Shown: positions 1 to 8,315, counted from the stretch's first letter. The stretch is DNA of 64,000 nucleotides from Bradyrhizobium sp. PSBB068 (GCA_016839165.1 CP069300.1:5022001-5086000); one strand, 5' to 3'. Translations and numbers: made by a program. The notes: a model not told the origin generated them from the letters alone.

Positions 1-756
1 CCGCTTCCAGTTCTGATCGGACCCGCGCACACCCATGCCGATGCGATACACCAGCTTCGGGCCCGTGGTCTCCTTGACCAGCGGCGTGACATGCAGCGGC
101 GGGTTCGCCTTCTTGGCATAATAGCCCGCCATCGGCCCCCACAGGATGCCGGCATCGATCTCGCCCTTGTCGAGATCGTTCATCATCGCCTCAGCCGACG
201 AATCGTAGCGCGTGTCGATCATCAGCGGATATGGCTTCGCATTGCCCATCAGCCCGTTGATGGCCATGTTGGTCGCGGGCGGCGTTCCGGCGACGATGCC
301 GATATGCTTGCCCTTCAGCCGCTCATCCTCGAGCGTCGTGACCTCATCCAATCCGCTGCCCGGCTTGGCGACGATCGCGTAAGCCGTGCGGTAATATGGG
401 TTGGTGCCTTGTGCGAGATCATCGCCTTGCGGGAATCCCATGATCACGTCGCAGCGATGCGAGCCGAGGGTGACCCGCACGAAGCCGGTCGCCTGCGGGA
501 AATACATGTAGTCGAGCTTCTTCTGCAGCTTCTCAGCGAACAGCTCGCCGATCTTGTTCTCAAAGCCTTCGCCCTTGTCGTTCGAGAACGGCAGGTTGCG
601 CGGATCGGCACAGATGCGGAGCACCTTGGGATCGACCAGCTCGATGGAGAGCTCGCCCTGCTCATTGACCTGTGCACGCGCGATGTCGCGGCCGGCGAGA
701 CAGGCGATGAAACCGACAAGCGCGAACAGGACAGGACGGCATCCGACAACTCTCAT
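1..756 (-). CDS. Quinoprotein dehydrogenase-associated solute-binding protein (MoxJ/XoxJ-like), partial
   Basis: The reading frame opens at ATG 754-756, behind a GAGGAG ribosome site, and runs off the left edge, so the C-terminus is missing (252 codons visible). The protein begins with a signal peptide (VLFALVGFIACLAG ... ARAQ), then KVLRICADPRNLPFSNDKGE, typical of periplasmic binding proteins of the MoxJ/XoxJ family that accompany PQQ alcohol dehydrogenases. Such proteins are thought to help the dehydrogenase mature or contact its cytochrome; this role is family knowledge, not visible here. It is divergent from the relay hydrolase gene at 924 across about 170 bp. A second protein of the same broad type lies at 10545-11471. 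Confidence 0.85.
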   Translation of the reverse strand, partial: MRVVGCRPVLFALVGFIACLAGRDIARAQVNEQGELSIELVDPKVLRICADPRNLPFSNDKGEGFENKIGELFAEKLQKKLDYMYFPQATGFVRVTLGSHRCDVIMGFPQGDDLAQGTNPYYRTAYAIVAKPGSGLDEVTTLEDERLKGKHIGIVAGTPPATNMAINGLMGNAKPYPLMIDTRYDSSAEAMMNDLDKGEIDAGILWGPMAGYYAKKANPPLHVTPLVKETTGPKLVYRIGMGVRGSDQNWKR

Positions 757-923
757 GACGCGGTCTCCTCTCGAGCGGACAGGTCACCGTGGTCAAGCAA
801 TTGCCCGGCGCGCCATGACGTGCAACAGGGATAATGATTGCGACGGCGCCGCGTTGCTTGTTGCAGCGCAAACGGACGTGAGACGACATCGTTCGCGCGT
901 CCCGGAGAAACTGAGGCGGAAAC

Positions 924-1850
924 ATGGCTCATGGCGGTTCGGTGCTTGCGCTGCTCCTGATGCTTTGGGCGCCGACCATAGCGCGGGCGCAAGAGGCGGA
1001 ATTGCCTGTGAGCGAAGTCGCCCCCGGAATATTCGTTCACACCGGCGTCACTGCATTGATGACGCGCGAGAACGAGGGCGCCATCGCCAATGTGGGGTTC
1101 GTGATCGGCGATAGCGCCGTCGCCGTCATCGACACCGGCGGCAGCGTCCGCGAAGGGCGGCAATTGCTCGCCGCGGTGCGCAGCCATAGCGACAAGCCGA
1201 TCCGCTACGTGATCAACACCCACGCGCATCCGGACCACAGCTTCGGCAACGCGGCGTTCGTGGCTGACGGGACCAGCTTTGTCGGCCACAAGGCCCTGCC
1301 CCGCGCGCTGGCGGCGCGCGGGCAGTTCTATCTCGACGGGTTTCGGCGCACCATGGGCGATGCCTTGATCGACGAGGTGCGGATCATTCCACCGACCGTG
1401 CTGGTCGAGGACACGCTCAAGCTCGACCTCGGCGGACGGAGCCTCACCCTGAAGGCCTGGCCGCCCGCCCACAGCGACAACGACCTCACCGTATTCGACG
1501 AACGCAGCGGCACCCTGCTCGCCGGCGACATGGTGTTTCTCGAGCATATTCCCGTGGTCGACGGCAGCCTCAAGGGCTGGCTGCGCGCGCTCGACCAGCT
1601 CGCCGCAATTCCCGCCGAGCGCGTGGTTCCCGGTCACGGGCCCGTGAGCGCGTGGCCTGCGGCGCTCGCCGATGAGCGGCGTTATCTCGAGACGCTGGCC
1701 GCGGACATTCGTGCACTGGTCAAAAGCGGCAAGCCGATCACGGCTGCGGCGGAGCACGCCGCGGCAGCCGAGCGTCCGCGCTGGCAATTGTTCGACGATT
1801 ACAACGCCCGCAACGCAACTGCAGCATTCTCGGAAATTGAATGGGAGTAG
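924..1850 (+). CDS. Quinoprotein relay system zinc metallohydrolase (MBL fold)
   Basis: 308 residues with an N-terminal signal peptide cleaved near ARAQ. The metallo-beta-lactamase zinc signature is clear: NTHAHPDH (H100, H102, D104, H105), a later His in [10 protein letters not shown], then LLAGDMVF and VPGHGPVS. The ATG at 924 follows GAGGCGGAAAC. This matches the SoxH-like hydrolases found beside PQQ dehydrogenases and SoxYZ-like carriers (the 'quinoprotein relay' group). The SoxYZ-like carrier follows immediately, so the two probably work together in the periplasm. The actual substrate is unknown; a thioester or persulfide on the carrier Cys is an inference from Sox chemistry. Confidence 0.85.
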   Translation: MAHGGSVLALLLMLWAPTIARAQEAELPVSEVAPGIFVHTGVTALMTRENEGAIANVGFVIGDSAVAVIDTGGSVREGRQLLAAVRSHSDKPIRYVINTHAHPDHSFGNAAFVADGTSFVGHKALPRALAARGQFYLDGFRRTMGDALIDEVRIIPPTVLVEDTLKLDLGGRSLTLKAWPPAHSDNDLTVFDERSGTLLAGDMVFLEHIPVVDGSLKGWLRALDQLAAIPAERVVPGHGPVSAWPAALADERRYLETLAADIRALVKSGKPITAAAEHAAAAERPRWQLFDDYNARNATAAFSEIEWE

Positions 1851-1893
1851 CTGTTGGTCCTATAATGAGCTGGATGCATAGGATTCCGCGAAC

Positions 1894-2718
1894 ATGACCG
1901 GACATCGCGCCCGCCTGTTTTGCATCGCCAGCCTCGTTGCGATCGCGCTGGGCACACCGGCTGCGCCCGCGGCGGAGACCTATGATCCCTGGCCGGGTCT
2001 CGTCCAGGACATCTTCAGCAACCGTCCGATGAATGACGGCAATGATGTCATCGGCATCGAGATGCCGGCGCGCGCCGAGGATGCGGCGATCGTTCCGGTG
2101 ACACTGCGCACCAAGCTATCGCCCGGCGACAGCCGCCGCGTCGTCGCCATCACGCTCGTGATCGATGAGAACCCGGCGCCGATGGCTGCGAAATTCACGC
2201 TGGCCCCGGACGCCAACGTTACCGAGATCTCGACGCGAGTCCGCGTCAACAACTACACCAACGTGCATGCCGTCGCGGAGCTCAGCGACGGCAAGCTCTA
2301 TGTCAGCAAGGTCTATGTCAAGGCATCCGGCGGCTGCTCGGCGCCGGCCGGCAAGAATGTCGAGGAAGCCAAGAACCGTCTCGGCCAGATGCGCTATCGC
2401 CAATTCACGAAGGCCGAACAGGGAGCGGCGACAAGCACGCGCGAAGCCCAGATCATGATCGGGCATCCGAACAATTCAGGCCTGCAGATGGACCAGGTCA
2501 CGCAGCTCTATATCCCGGCCTTCTTCGTCAACGAGCTGCACATCTGGCAGGACGACAGTCCGGTGCTGGCGATGGAGGGCGGAATCTCGATTTCCGAGGA
2601 TCCCAACATCCGCTTCACCTACGTCTCGAACGGCGCCAGGCGCTTCCGCGCCGAAGCCAAGGACACCGACGGGCACGTCTTCGAGCACGAATGGAAGATC
2701 GAGAATCCCGGGACCTGA
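1894..2718 (+). CDS. Quinoprotein dehydrogenase-associated SoxYZ-like carrier protein
   Basis: 274 residues: a signal peptide (ends PAAPAAE), a SoxY-like first half and a SoxZ-like second half in one chain. In Sox proteins the carrier cysteine sits in a C-terminal GGC tail; here SGGCSAPAGK (C148) lies at the junction of the two halves. The second half (SGLQMDQVTQLYIPAFFVNE, then NIRFTY) resembles SoxZ. It lies 43 bp behind the relay hydrolase on the same strand. It probably carries an intermediate covalently on C148 for the neighbouring dehydrogenase system; the intermediate is not known from sequence. Confidence 0.85.
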   Translation: MTGHRARLFCIASLVAIALGTPAAPAAETYDPWPGLVQDIFSNRPMNDGNDVIGIEMPARAEDAAIVPVTLRTKLSPGDSRRVVAITLVIDENPAPMAAKFTLAPDANVTEISTRVRVNNYTNVHAVAELSDGKLYVSKVYVKASGGCSAPAGKNVEEAKNRLGQMRYRQFTKAEQGAATSTREAQIMIGHPNNSGLQMDQVTQLYIPAFFVNELHIWQDDSPVLAMEGGISISEDPNIRFTYVSNGARRFRAEAKDTDGHVFEHEWKIENPGT

Positions 2719-2743
2719 AGGGTCCGCGAACTCGCGGTCAAGA

Positions 2744-3100
2744 CTAGAAACAGCGGACTTCAGCTTCGGCCTGGGCGCGCCTGAGGTCGTTGAGTGCGTT
2801 GGCGGCCTGCTCGGATGAGCGGAACTGGCCGCCCAGATTGCCGCGCACCTGCGCCATGCTCAGCACCGTTTCGGCGGTGACGTAGCGATCATAGGGGATG
2901 ATGGAGGCGACGACGTCGATCGAGCAGGAACATTGCTCGATCGATTGCCGGGATTCGCCATTGGCCTTCATGCAGCCGAACACATATTCTGCCCGCGCCG
3001 AGGTCGGGTAGTCATTGATCTCCTGGGCCCGCGCGCCCACGGAAGTCCCGGCGAGCACTGCCAGGAGCATGGCCGGGACGGCGACAATCGGTCGTAGCAT
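2744..3100 (-). CDS. Small secreted Cys-containing protein, unknown function
   Basis: 118 residues from ATG 3098-3100, chosen over the upstream ATG because AGGAG stands eight bases before it and the protein then starts directly with a signal peptide (LRPIVAVPAMLLAVLAG ... ARAQ). The mature part has four cysteines (FGCMKANGE, EQCSCS, VRCF) that could form disulfides in the periplasm. It converges on the SoxYZ-like carrier with 25 bp between stops. I do not recognise a named family. Its place inside the PQQ locus suggests a periplasmic accessory role, which is inference. Confidence 0.7.
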   Translation of the reverse strand: MLRPIVAVPAMLLAVLAGTSVGARAQEINDYPTSARAEYVFGCMKANGESRQSIEQCSCSIDVVASIIPYDRYVTAETVLSMAQVRGNLGGQFRSSEQAANALNDLRRAQAEAEVRCF

Positions 3101-3207
3101 GCCAGCTCCTGCCATGGTCGTGCTTCCTCTTCTCTTCCCGCAAGCTATGCTATGGGTGTCGATCAGAAAAGAAGACATTCGGGGAAGTGGCTCAAGAAGC
3201 GATGATC

Positions 3208-4182
3208 ATGTCTGTACGCACGGTGTTGGCTGCGGCAGTTCTGGCGGTCATGCAGTTCGGCACCTCGTGCAATGCGGAGACCATCCGCGTTGCAGCGCAG
3301 AAGACCGGAACGTTCGCCTGGGAACTGGCGGTCATTCGCTCCCATGGTCTCGACAAGAAGGCCAACCTGTCGATCGACGTCGTCGAGCTCGCCAGCCCCG
3401 AGGCCGGCAAGATCGCGCTGCGCTCCGGCACGGCCGACGTGATGGTGTCCGACTGGCCCTGGGTGTCGCGCGAGCGCTCGCTCGGTGCCAAGCTGCAGTT
3501 CTATCCGTATTCGAGCGCGCTGGGCGCGGTGATGGTGCCGGCTGCCTCACCGGTCAGGACGCTCGCTGACCTCAAGGGGCGCAAGCTTGCGGTCGCCGGC
3601 GGCGCGATCGACAAGAACTGGCTGCTGCTGCAGGCCGCCTTGAAGCAGGACGGCGTCGACCTGAAGTCGCAGGCGACCATCGTCTACGGTGCGCCGCCGC
3701 TGCTCGCCGCCAAGACCCTCGGCGGCGAGATGGACGCGACGCTCAACTACTGGAATTTCTGCGCGGCGCTCGAGGCCAAGGGCTTTCGCCGCCTCGCCGG
3801 CATGGAAGAGATCCTGCAGAAGCTCGGCAGCAAGGGCCGCATCGCGATGATCGGCTATGTGTTCGACGAGGCCTGGGCTGGCGCCAACAAGGACCTGGTG
3901 GCCCGCTTCATCGCGGTGACGCGCGCTGCGAAAGAGGTTCTGGCGACGTCGGACGCCGAATGGGATGCGATCGCGCCACTCACCGGCGCGCAAGATCCGG
4001 CGACGTTGCAGGCCTATCGCGACCGCTACCGCGAAGGCATCCCGCGCCGTCCGATCGTTGACGAAGAGGCTGATGCCCGCGTGCTCTACCGGGTGCTGGC
4101 GCAGCTCGGCGGCCGCGATCTGGTCGGCACTGCGACCGAGCTCGATCCCGGCACCTTCTATCAAGCGATCCCGGGAGACTAG
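3208..4182 (+). CDS. ABC transporter solute-binding protein (SsuA/NMT1-like)
   Basis: The protein begins with MSVRTVLAAAVLAVMQFG and a signal peptide. Starts at 3202 (ATG) and 3187 (GTG) are in frame; 3208 is preferred because AAGAAG lies eight bases upstream. The fold is that of taurine/sulfonate/nitrate binding proteins: AETIRVAAQKTGTFAWELAV, then DVMVSDWPWVS and LADLKGRKLAVAGG. The permease and ATPase follow directly, making a complete importer operon (3208-5622). The ligand cannot be read from sequence; in this setting it could serve the PQQ/lanthanide system, which is only a hypothesis. Confidence 0.8.
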   Translation: MSVRTVLAAAVLAVMQFGTSCNAETIRVAAQKTGTFAWELAVIRSHGLDKKANLSIDVVELASPEAGKIALRSGTADVMVSDWPWVSRERSLGAKLQFYPYSSALGAVMVPAASPVRTLADLKGRKLAVAGGAIDKNWLLLQAALKQDGVDLKSQATIVYGAPPLLAAKTLGGEMDATLNYWNFCAALEAKGFRRLAGMEEILQKLGSKGRIAMIGYVFDEAWAGANKDLVARFIAVTRAAKEVLATSDAEWDAIAPLTGAQDPATLQAYRDRYREGIPRRPIVDEEADARVLYRVLAQLGGRDLVGTATELDPGTFYQAIPGD

Positions 4183-4184
4183 CG

Positions 4185-4922
4185 GTGCTGCGCCTGCTGT
4201 CATTCGCGCTGTTCATCGCGACCTGGTGGATTGCCTCGCTCGTGATCGGCGATGCGAAGCTGCCGGCACCGCCGGCGGTGCTGTCGGTGCTCATTGCCGA
4301 GGCCCGATCGGGCGCGCTGTTCGTCAACCTCGGCGCAACGCTGGCCCGCGTCGCGCTGGCCTTCACGCTGGCGATGGCGCTCGGCTCGGCGATCGGCTAC
4401 CTGATGGGCCGCGTCTCGCTCGCCAATCGCCTTGGCGATCCCTGGCTGATCCTGCTGCTCAATTTGCCGGCGCTCGTCGTCATCGTGCTGGCCTATATCT
4501 GGGCCGGGCTGACCGAGGTCGCGGCGATCGCGGCCATCGCCATCAACAAGCTGCCGACCGCCGTCGTCACGTTGCGCGAGGGTGCTCGCGCGCTCGATCC
4601 TGCGCTCGACGAGATGGCGACGGCGTTCGCCTTGCCGCGCGGCCGCGCGTTCCGGCATGTGATCCTGCCGCAGCTTGCGCCCTATATCGCTGCCGCGGCG
4701 CGCTCCGGGCTCTCGCTGGTCTGGAAGATCGTGCTGGTCGCCGAATATCTCGGCCGGCCGAACGGTGTCGGCTTCGAGATCGGCGTCGCCTTCCAGCTGT
4801 TCGACATTCCCCTGCTGCTCGCCTACTCGCTGAGCTTTGCCGGTGTCGTGCTGGTCATCGAGACGGTGATGGTGCAGCCGTTTGAAACCAGGCTAACGCG
4901 GTGGCGGCTCCGTGCAGCTTGA
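4185..4922 (+). CDS. ABC transporter permease (SsuC-like)
   Basis: 245 residues starting at GTG 4185, two bases after the stop of the binding protein. Multiple hydrophobic segments and the EAA-type cytoplasmic loop (EMATAFALPRGRAFRHVILPQ) are visible, as in binding-protein-dependent inner-membrane permeases of the sulfonate/nitrate group. Its end overlaps the start of the ATPase gene by 11 bases, indicating translational coupling. Confidence 0.85.
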   Translation: MLRLLSFALFIATWWIASLVIGDAKLPAPPAVLSVLIAEARSGALFVNLGATLARVALAFTLAMALGSAIGYLMGRVSLANRLGDPWLILLLNLPALVVIVLAYIWAGLTEVAAIAAIAINKLPTAVVTLREGARALDPALDEMATAFALPRGRAFRHVILPQLAPYIAAAARSGLSLVWKIVLVAEYLGRPNGVGFEIGVAFQLFDIPLLLAYSLSFAGVVLVIETVMVQPFETRLTRWRLRAA

Positions 4923-5622
4923 GGTCAATATCACCGGCAAGAGTTTTGAGAGCGCGGCCGGGAAGCGGCACGACGTGCTCGACAACGTCACCTTCACGTT
5001 GAACGCCGGCGAGGTGGGCGTGCTGTTCGGCCCATCGGGCTGCGGCAAGAGCACCCTGCTCCGGATTCTCGCCGGGCTCGACGGCAACTACCGGGGCCAT
5101 GTCGCGCGCTCGCCGGGCATGCGCCTCGGCATGGTGTTCCAGGAGCCGCGGCTGCTGCCCTGGCGCACGGTCGAGGAGAACGTGCGCCTGGCCGCACCTG
5201 GCGCCGACGACGGCAAGCTGTCGGCGCTGTTCGAGGTGCTCGAACTGAGCGCGCATCGCAACCACTTTCCGGGCGAGTTGTCGCTCGGCCTCGCACGCCG
5301 CGTCGCGCTTGCCCGCGCCTTCGCCATCGAGCCGGACTTCCTGATCCTCGACGAGCCGCTGGCCTCGCTCGACAATGCCCTCGCGGGCAGGCTGCGCGAC
5401 CAGGTCGCGACCCTGGTGGCGAGCCGGACGATGATGACGCTCCTTGTCACCCACGATCTCGACGACGCCGTCCGCCTCGGCGACCGCCTGTTCTTCCTGT
5501 CGCCGCGGCCCGCCCGAATCCTTCACGTCGAAACCATAGCCGCGCCGCGTGCAATGCGAGGTGAGCCGGAGATCGGCGAGATCAAGCGACGGCTCTCGCA
5601 GTTGGACCTTGCAAATATGTGA
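4912..5622 (+). CDS. ABC transporter ATP-binding protein (SsuB-like)
   Basis: 236 residues. Walker A is FGPSGCGKST, the Q-loop lies in VFQEPRLLPW, Walker B is FLILDEPLASLD and the switch His is in VTHDLDDA. The signature loop is LSLGLARR rather than canonical LSGGQ, a mild deviation. The GTG start lies inside the 3' end of the permease gene. It energises the importer encoded by the two upstream genes. Confidence 0.9.
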   Translation: MQLEVNITGKSFESAAGKRHDVLDNVTFTLNAGEVGVLFGPSGCGKSTLLRILAGLDGNYRGHVARSPGMRLGMVFQEPRLLPWRTVEENVRLAAPGADDGKLSALFEVLELSAHRNHFPGELSLGLARRVALARAFAIEPDFLILDEPLASLDNALAGRLRDQVATLVASRTMMTLLVTHDLDDAVRLGDRLFFLSPRPARILHVETIAAPRAMRGEPEIGEIKRRLSQLDLANM

Positions 5623-5663
5623 GACGCCGTCATCCTTGGATGAAAGCTGCAGGGAGAGGTTTG

Positions 5664-6017
5664 ATGTTGCGCGCGTTGATTGCTGTTGGTGTCGCCTTGC
5701 TGGTGCTGCCGGCGACCGTGCTCGCCCAAAGCAAGGGCAAAGGCATCCGGCTATGGAATCTGACCAGCGCCACGATTTCGAGCTTCGAGCTGTCGCCGGC
5801 CGGCAAGAATGAATGGGGCCCCAACCAGACGCTGAACGACAAGGACAAGGAAGTCGACCACGACGAGCGCCTGCGCATCACCGGCGTCGAGCCCGGCCGT
5901 TACGATGCCAAGGTCGGCTACAGCGGCGCCAGGCAGTGCTTCGTCCGCGACATCGAGATCAAGGCCGATGCCGTGTTTTCGGTCTCCGACAAGGACCTGA
6001 AGGACTGCAACAAATAG
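5664..6017 (+). CDS. Small secreted protein with acid-rich loop, unknown function
   Basis: 117 residues from ATG 5664, chosen because GGGAGAGG lies five bases upstream and a signal peptide follows at once (LRALIAVGVALLVLPATVLAQ). The mature domain looks like a small beta-rich fold with two cysteines (RQCFVRD, KDCNK) and the acidic stretch NDKDKEVDHDERL. That stretch resembles a metal-binding loop but lacks the EF-hand glycine. It sits 41 bp behind the ABC operon on the same strand and may be part of it. Function unknown. Confidence 0.7.
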   Translation: MLRALIAVGVALLVLPATVLAQSKGKGIRLWNLTSATISSFELSPAGKNEWGPNQTLNDKDKEVDHDERLRITGVEPGRYDAKVGYSGARQCFVRDIEIKADAVFSVSDKDLKDCNK

Positions 6018-6020
6018 GGG

Positions 6021-6257
6021 TTAGCCCGCCGGCGGCTTGCCGTCCGTGCTCGCGCGATCATTGCTGTGCGGATATTCGCAGCGCCATCGCACCGCGGTCC
6101 ATTTCGGATGCTCGCCGACCCATTGCGCGATGTAAGGCGGCGCAGCCATGGCGCATTGCTGCAGCGAGCCATTCCAGTTGAACACCAGATGCTGCTCCTC
6201 GCAGGTGGCGGGCGACAGCACGGCACATACGGTGACGATCAGATCAATCGGGTTCAT
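6021..6257 (-). CDS. Small conserved hypothetical protein
   Basis: 78 residues, convergent with the preceding gene with only three bases between stops. An N-terminal hydrophobic stretch (MNPIDLIVTVCAVLSPATC) could be a signal or a membrane anchor. The rest is rich in Trp and Cys (CEEQ, LQQCAMAAPPYIAQWVGEHP, VRWRCEY). I recall similar small proteins in alphaproteobacteria but no assigned function. The compact gap and a clean start support a real gene. Confidence 0.6.
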   Translation of the reverse strand: MNPIDLIVTVCAVLSPATCEEQHLVFNWNGSLQQCAMAAPPYIAQWVGEHPKWTAVRWRCEYPHSNDRASTDGKPPAG

Positions 6258-6375
6258 GCGCGATCCCTAAGCGTGCCCATGAAAAAGATAACACGACGGA
6301 ATACGGAGTCAGCCGATCGCAAGTTTCACAGCCCCGTGAAACGACGCGAGAACCCGGTCTCGAGGCCTTTGCGTC

Positions 6376-7260
6376 CTAGAAATTCAGACCATACACCAGC
6401 CGCGCCTGTTGGCGCTCGAAATTGACCAGGTCGAGCGCGGCATTGCTCCCGGCCCGCTGTCCCCAGGCCTGCACGCTCCAGGTCGCGGTCAGGCGCGTGC
6501 GCTCGGAGAGCTGGAAATAGGCGGTTGGGCCGACGAATAGCGCCTGCCCGGACAATTCATCGAGGCCGATCCCGTCATACTTCCTCAAATAGCGCACTTC
6601 GCCGCCGATCAGGACATCCGGCTTCACCTTGGCCATCAGCCCGAACGCGACGCCGACCGTGGCGTCCTGCTCCGCCGCACCGGTGCGCGGCATGCGTGTC
6701 CATTCCGGCTCATAGCTGACGTTGAGGGCCGCAACCGCAAGATTCGGGATCACCTCGCGGTCGAACGCCACTATGAGTTCGGTGCCGTAGCTGCGGACCG
6801 CCGCGGCGGTCGTTTCGTCGATGCGGTTGGCACGCGTCGCCAGCGCGACCGTCATGCCGAAGGGCGCGGCCTCGCGACCGAGGAAGCGATAGCGGAAATC
6901 GACCGAGACGCCCTGCCACGCCGATTGACGGCGATCGTCAAAGCCCGGGACGCCGTTGATGTCGTACGCGCCGAACGAAGTGCCGAGCTCGACACGAAAG
7001 TTCGGTGCCGGAACGAGCTCGAGCTCCATTTCCTGGTTGAGCGCGCGGTAGCGGCCGCCGTCCTTGGCGAAGCGGCCGGTGGTCTGGCTCTGGAATTCCC
7101 GCTCGCCGACCTCCCCGACATCGGAGCCGATCATGAAGCCGAAGATGTGCTCGGTATCAAATCCTTCCGCGTAGGCAGCGAGCGGCAGCACCGCTGCAAC
7201 GCCGGCGACCGCAGCGCACAGCGCCCCCACCCAACGCCCTCGTTTGATTTCCAGACCCAT
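6376..7260 (-). CDS. Putative outer-membrane beta-barrel protein
   Basis: 294 residues. A signal peptide (VGALCAAVAGVAAVLPLAAYAE) is followed by alternating hydrophobic/polar strands (SVDFRYRF, GMTVALATRAN, AALNVSYEPEW, RLTATWSVQAW) and a C-terminal aromatic residue (LVYGLNF), all typical of outer-membrane barrels. No plug or TonB box is seen, so it is not a TonB receptor. Lying in the PQQ/lanthanide locus, it might be a channel or structural barrel; function not assigned. Confidence 0.65.
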   Translation of the reverse strand: MGLEIKRGRWVGALCAAVAGVAAVLPLAAYAEGFDTEHIFGFMIGSDVGEVGEREFQSQTTGRFAKDGGRYRALNQEMELELVPAPNFRVELGTSFGAYDINGVPGFDDRRQSAWQGVSVDFRYRFLGREAAPFGMTVALATRANRIDETTAAAVRSYGTELIVAFDREVIPNLAVAALNVSYEPEWTRMPRTGAAEQDATVGVAFGLMAKVKPDVLIGGEVRYLRKYDGIGLDELSGQALFVGPTAYFQLSERTRLTATWSVQAWGQRAGSNAALDLVNFERQQARLVYGLNF

Positions 7261-7450
7261 CGACCCCGGACCACCGCCTCAGGCCGCACTGTAGGGCAAA
7301 GCAGCACGGCCTGCCAATCGCGCACGCGGTGTCAGTGTTTCGTGGGAAGGATGCGGGGGAAGCTATCCGGGCGGCGGCATCGCGGCCGCGAAAGGCGCCT
7401 GCCCGGCTCGATACAGCAAGCTGCACGAGTCGGGCGGGCTGTCTCGCATG

Positions 7451-7553
7451 ACTTGTCTTAGATCACTTGTCTTAGATCACTTGTCTTAGATCACTTGTCT
7501 TAGATCACTTGTCTTAGATCACTTGTCTTAGATCACTTGTCTTAGATCACTTG
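7451..7553. repeat. 14-bp tandem repeat, about 7.3 copies, overlapping the pqqA stop codon
   Basis: The unit ACTTGTCTTAGATC repeats without a mismatch from 7451 to 7548 (seven copies) and continues for five more bases. Read on the minus strand the unit is AAGTGATCTAAGAC, which begins with the last codon (AAG) and stop (TGA) of pqqA, so the array is a reiteration of the pqqA 3' end. Every unit carries TGA and TAA, giving stops in all frames. The perfect identity suggests recent expansion by slippage. Confidence 0.97.
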
Positions 7554-7627
7554 CGCGCTGCGCAGGCGTACATGTTGATTTCCATGCCGACCGGCACTTC
7601 GACGATCTTCGGTGCTTTCCAGGCCAT
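7547..7627 (-). CDS. pqqA: PQQ precursor peptide PqqA
   Basis: A 26-residue peptide, MAWKAPKIVEVPVGMEINMY followed by ACAARK, too short for most ORF callers. The Glu and Tyr that are joined to form PQQ are present with the conserved spacing E-x3-Y (EINMY). The ATG is preceded by GGGAGAAGGAA, a very strong ribosome site. Unusually, no pqqB, C, D or E follows: downstream on the same strand come a tandem repeat and then the beta-barrel gene. The remaining PQQ biosynthesis genes must lie elsewhere, so this may be an extra copy of pqqA. Confidence 0.92.
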   Translation of the reverse strand: MAWKAPKIVEVPVGMEINMYACAARK

Positions 7628-7958
7628 TTCCTTCTCCCAAGTACAGGTTGGCGCAAGCCTCGCGCCGCACGGCAAGCTAGGGCTGGCGCTTCCAGGGCGC
7701 AAGCCGGCCGGATAAGGACCCGACTTCGCTGCTGGACATGCCGACACGGACGACGGCTCGCGGGCATCAGCCCGGCTTCGAAACGGCTGGGAAATTCCGA
7801 CACTGATCTGTCAGGCATTTTCCGGCTGCCGGAGGACGACGCGCGCATAAGCAGACCGGATTGCGTCGGCCAAGTCTTGCCCGGGAGCGAAATCGCAACT
7901 TTATTTGTTATGCGCGGAATCCAGCGTCAATATCCGGAATTCGCCCGGCAGAACGAGC
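7628..7958. other. Intergenic region upstream of pqqA
   Basis: About 330 bases between the start of pqqA and the end of the lanmodulin-like gene, both on the minus strand. It presumably holds the pqqA promoter; I could not assign -35/-10 elements with confidence. The only frames through it are low-complexity Arg/Pro/Ala translations with no family resemblance. It becomes more AT-rich around 7890-7935. Confidence 0.5.
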
Positions 7959-8315
7959 CTATTTGAGCAGGCGCAACAGTGCCCGACCGGCGCGCGATTT
8001 GAACTCTTTCGCATCCGGTGTTCCGTCATTGTCGGGACCGGCGGCCCTGAAACGCTGCTCGACGAGCGCGAGGTACTCGTCGAGCGTCAGGGTGCCGTCG
8101 TGATCCGGATCCGCCGTCTTGAGCTCCTTCGCGGTCAGCCGCCCGCGTAATTCGCGCACACCGAGCGTGCCGTCATGATCGGGATCGAGCTTCGCGAACA
8201 GGTCGACGTATCGACAATTGCAATGTGCCGCCGGACAAGCGGGGAACCAAGCCGCGTCCAAGTGCCTGTCCCCATGCGCCGTCGAGCTGATCGAACCGTT
8301 CGCGCTGCGGCACAA
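7959..8315 (-). CDS. Lanmodulin-like EF-hand protein, probably N-terminally truncated
   Basis: The last 82 residues hold three 12-residue EF loops with Pro at position 2, the hallmark of lanmodulin: DPDHDGTLGVRE (44-55), DPDHDGTLTLDE (69-80) and GPDNDGTPDAKE (93-104). Their starts are 25 and 24 residues apart, as in EF2-EF4 of Methylorubrum lanmodulin, and the C-terminal helix ends similarly (GRALLRLLK). Missing are EF1 and any signal peptide; the first 36 residues look non-native and the only start is a TTG at 8315, with an in-frame TAG just upstream. Loops 1 and 2 lack Asp at position 9 and loop 3 lacks the position-1 acid. It could be a cytosolic variant or a decaying gene. Confidence 0.65.
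   Translation of the reverse strand: MCRSANGSISSTAHGDRHLDAAWFPACPAAHCNCRYVDLFAKLDPDHDGTLGVRELRGRLTAKELKTADPDHDGTLTLDEYLALVEQRFRAAGPDNDGTPDAKEFKSRAGRALLRLLK

Noticed and set aside
7451..7553. CRISPR-like array
   Set aside because: Units are contiguous 14-mers with no spacers; it is a simple tandem repeat.
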